From the NCBI RefSeq assembly GCF_016107395.1, contig NZ_JAAIKO010000040.1, forward strand, positions 17,115 to 81,114: 64,000 bases of DNA. The letters are read 5' to 3'. This DNA comes from Streptomyces fildesensis (lineage in GTDB: Bacteria > Actinomycetota > Actinomycetes > Streptomycetales > Streptomycetaceae). The position numbers were made by a program, and so were the translations under genes. Of this stretch, positions 62,282-64,000 are shown piece after piece. The notes under the pieces are model-generated. The model worked only from the letters and a program-made list of their open reading frames with translations. It was not told the DNA's origin and made no database searches. Each line of letters opens with the position of its first letter. The stretch's first letter is position 1.

Positions 62282-62680
62282 ATGGTGGGCAGTGAACGCC
62301 ACGATCAGCTGTCCCGGTTGGTCCAGGAGGCGCAGACGGCCGGGGACTCGTACCAGGACCTCGCCGACCGGGCCATCGACCCGGTGACCGGGGCCACCGT
62401 CTCCAAGCCGTATCTGCACAAGCTCGCCCGCGGCCAGGTCGCCACCGCTCCCGGCCCCGTCCAGCTGCGCGCCATCGCCGCCGCGCTGCGCCGGCCGGCC
62501 GCCCTCGTGCAGCGGGCCGCCGCCGAGCAGTTCCTCGGCTGGGTCTCGGACGAGGTGCAGGGCTACGACGACGACATGCGCGTCATCGTCACCTACGCGG
62601 AGGCCATGCCGCCCGCGGAGCGCCGACGGCTGCGCGCCACGGTCGAGGCGTGGGAGCGGGCGCGGGCCGAGGAGCGGTAG
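62282..62680 (+). CDS. XRE-like DNA-binding protein
   Basis: The 132-residue protein has a helix-turn-helix-type N-terminal half (SYQDLADRAIDPVTGATVSKPYLHKLARGQVATAPGPVQLRAIAAALRRP, in pieces) and a helical C-terminus. Such phage-repressor-like proteins often control themselves. ATG 62282 is favoured; GTG at 62276 and 62285 are close by. Confidence 0.75.
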   Translation: MVGSERHDQLSRLVQEAQTAGDSYQDLADRAIDPVTGATVSKPYLHKLARGQVATAPGPVQLRAIAAALRRPAALVQRAAAEQFLGWVSDEVQGYDDDMRVIVTYAEAMPPAERRRLRATVEAWERARAEER

Positions 62681-62856
62681 CCGCCGGAAGGTGCGCTGCG
62701 GGGCGGTCGCGGAGGCTCGCTCGCGGGGTCGGATTCCCTTGCGGTTGTTGGCCGGTACAGCTGTTGTCGGGGTGCGGACCCGGCGGTACGTTGCCCTGTG
62801 ACGCGCATCCGGTGCCTGGATTCGGCCGGCCGCGCGTGCCATCGATGGGGAATACC

Positions 62857-63075
62857 GTGATCCGGATCGTCTATCTCCTGGCCCCTCTCGAACCCGATGT
62901 CGGCGCGGTCGTCCGCGAACGCCGCGGCCGGGTCGAGGTCTATCTCTCCGACCGCCATCACACCCGTGACGGAGTCGCGGCCCTCAACAGCGCCTCCGAG
63001 GAGCTCCTCGCGGCAGGGCACTGGTTCCAGCTCTGGAAGGGCGAGATCGTGTCCATCCGGTCGCCCGAGCACTGA
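62857..63075 (+). CDS. Small protein of unknown function
   Basis: The 72 residues (ending HWFQLWKGEIVSIRSPEH) have no known motif; alternating beta and alpha segments suggest a small folded domain. GGGGA lies just upstream of the GTG; an ATG 12 bases earlier lacks a site. A strong hairpin follows. Confidence 0.6.
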   Translation: MIRIVYLLAPLEPDVGAVVRERRGRVEVYLSDRHHTRDGVAALNSASEELLAAGHWFQLWKGEIVSIRSPEH

Positions 63076-63093
63076 CCGGGCGGCCGGGCCGCG

Positions 63094-63128
63094 GGCCGGG
63101 GCGGCGCGGTCAGCGCGCCGCCCCGGCC
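63094..63128 (+). terminator. Hairpin terminator
   Basis: A perfect 14-bp stem with a 7-base loop ends the small gene and overlaps the 3' end of the TetR gene. Confidence 0.75.
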
Positions 63129-63730
63129 GCCTTCAGGGCGGTCACGGTGGCCGCCGCGAGGCTGTCGAGGTACCCCTTGGGCAGCGGGGAGCGGATCACG
63201 GCGAGCCGCCAGTAGAGCGGGCCCGCGATCAGGTCAAGGGACAGGTCCGCGTCGGTTCCCGCCGCCAGTTCGCCGCGCTCGACCGCCTTGCGCACGACGG
63301 CCGCCGAGATACCGCGCTGGGTGTCGCGCAGCGCCGTCTGCAGGGCCGCGGCGATCTCCGGATTGCGCGCCGCCTCGGCGAGCAGATCCGGGATGATCTG
63401 CGACGCGACCGGATGCCGCAGGGCGCGCGCGGTGACCTCCAGCAGTAACCGGACGTCACCGAGGAGCGAGCCGGTGTCCGGTGCGGGCATGCCCTGGACC
63501 GCCACGGCGGACACCGTGTCGAGGACCAGCGGCAGTTTCGAACGCCAGCGCCGGTAGACCGCGGCCTTGCCGACGCCGGCCCGGCGGGCGATCCCCTCGA
63601 TGGACATCCGGCCGTAGCCGACCGCCGCCAGCTCGTCGAAGACGGCGCTGCGGATGGCGTCCGTCACGTCCTCCCGGAGCACGGCGGCTCCCGCGGGGGC
63701 GCGACGAGGGGTTCGGGGCTCCGTTGGCAT
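63110..63730 (-). CDS. TetR family transcriptional regulator
   Basis: The 206-residue repressor has an N-terminal TetR helix-turn-helix (VFDELAAVGYGRMSIEGIARRAGVGKAAVYRRWRSK, about 29-64) and a C-terminal ligand domain of the TetR_C type. It is divergent from an ABC-type permease gene and probably controls it. ATG 63730 was chosen; the reading frame extends 25 codons further upstream, through operator-like sequence. Confidence 0.92.
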   Translation of the reverse strand: MPTEPRTPRRAPAGAAVLREDVTDAIRSAVFDELAAVGYGRMSIEGIARRAGVGKAAVYRRWRSKLPLVLDTVSAVAVQGMPAPDTGSLLGDVRLLLEVTARALRHPVASQIIPDLLAEAARNPEIAAALQTALRDTQRGISAAVVRKAVERGELAAGTDADLSLDLIAGPLYWRLAVIRSPLPKGYLDSLAAATVTALKAAGAAR

Positions 63731-63758
63731 GCCACCGAGCCTAGCGTGACGTGGCGAC

Positions 63759-63774
63759 GGAACGGTTGCGTTCC
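63759..63774. promoter_or_regulatory. Candidate TetR operator 1
   Basis: GGAACG-GTTG-CGTTCC is a perfect palindrome 29 bases upstream of the TetR start. Confidence 0.55.
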
Positions 63775-63801
63775 ATTCAACGGATGCTCTACCGTCGGAC
63801 C

Positions 63802-63831
63802 ACACGACGAGACGGATCCGTTCCGTCGTGT
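63802..63831. promoter_or_regulatory. Candidate TetR operator 2
   Basis: A 30-base inverted repeat centred on GGATCC with two mismatches lies 42 bases upstream of the permease start. Confidence 0.45.
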
Positions 63832-63873
63832 CGTGTTCACTCCCCGTTTTCGCCTCGAACGAAAGCGCGTCAC

Positions 63874-64000
63874 ATGACCTTGCACACGGACGCCCCCGCG
63901 GCGGCGCAGGACCTGGACAGCCCGGACGGCGGGCTGTCGGCCGCTGAGCTGGCGGCGAAGTACGGGCTGTCGGTCAGCGGTGCCCGGCCGGGCCTCGGCG
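63874..64000 (+). CDS. Probable TagG-type ABC permease, 3' partial
   Basis: The first 42 residues (LSAAELAAKYGLSVSGARPGL near the end) resemble the N-terminus of streptomycete polyol-phosphate/teichoic-acid export permeases, as I remember them. The membrane part lies beyond the window, so the call rests on the N-terminus alone. ATG with only a weak ribosome site (GAAAG). Confidence 0.45.
   Translation, partial: MTLHTDAPAAAQDLDSPDGGLSAAELAAKYGLSVSGARPGLG

Overview
The window is a stretch of very GC-rich actinobacterial chromosome, almost certainly Streptomyces or a close relative. The evidence is strong G/C bias at third codon positions, many GTG starts, leaderless promoters of the TAgggT/TAcgcT type, a complete Pup-proteasome locus, a conservon, and a SpoIIE-type phosphatase. 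Gene order resembles the arc-to-pheT part of the S. coelicolor chromosome as I remember it; I could not run an alignment. No rRNA, tRNA, insertion sequence, prophage or CRISPR array was seen.

Layout. 1-3.1 kb: end of a site-2 protease with CBS domains, tRNA m1A58 methyltransferase, a secreted protein and a ferredoxin. 3.3-16.9 kb: Pup-proteasome region: arc (ATPase), dop, pup, an endonuclease VII-like HNH gene overlapping prcB, prcB, prcA, a LacI/MFS pair, pafA, two FKBP prolyl isomerases, and the WYL regulators pafB and pafC. 16.9-23 kb: two small unknown genes, tatA-tatC, a diacylglycerol-kinase-type lipid kinase and the helicase helY. 23-28.9 kb: PadR regulator with a drug-type ABC exporter, an iron-box-controlled siderophore-interacting protein, a YfiH/PgeF protein and an alpha/beta hydrolase. 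29-34.3 kb: a conservon (cvnA-B-C-D) translationally coupled to two cytochrome P450 genes. 34.5-42.4 kb: a 5'-3' exonuclease, a glycine betaine-type ABC importer with fused permease and binding protein, a metal-receptor-type binding protein, a TDT transporter with LysR regulator, and a DUF2510 protein. 42.4-49.5 kb: an amino-acid deaminase/alanine-racemase-fold enzyme, a proline-rich membrane protein coupled to a mycosin-like protease, a class A beta-lactamase-fold protein, SseB, an aquaporin and a DUF1844 protein. 49.5-57.4 kb: infC-rpmI-rplT, an rRNA methyltransferase, a PAS histidine kinase and pheS-pheT. 57.5-64 kb: a SnoaL-like protein, SpoIIE-type phosphatase, DUF1508 protein, zinc-ribbon protein, NsdA-like regulator, NUDIX hydrolase, small regulators, a TetR repressor and the start of a probable TagG-type ABC permease.

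How the genes work together. Arc, Dop, Pup, PrcA, PrcB and PafA form one pathway: Dop deamidates the GGQ tail of Pup, PafA ligates it to target lysines, and Arc feeds pupylated proteins into the PrcAB chamber. PafB and PafC, nearby, are known in mycobacteria as DNA-damage activators. The most unusual member of the locus is the endonuclease VII-like gene between pup and prcB. Other notable points are an AUC start codon for infC, a 110-bp nested inverted repeat after prcA, hairpins that enclose both the -10 box and start codon of two leaderless genes, a conservon P450 with an abnormal oxygen-activation motif, and a mycosin-like protease with no ESX genes beside it.
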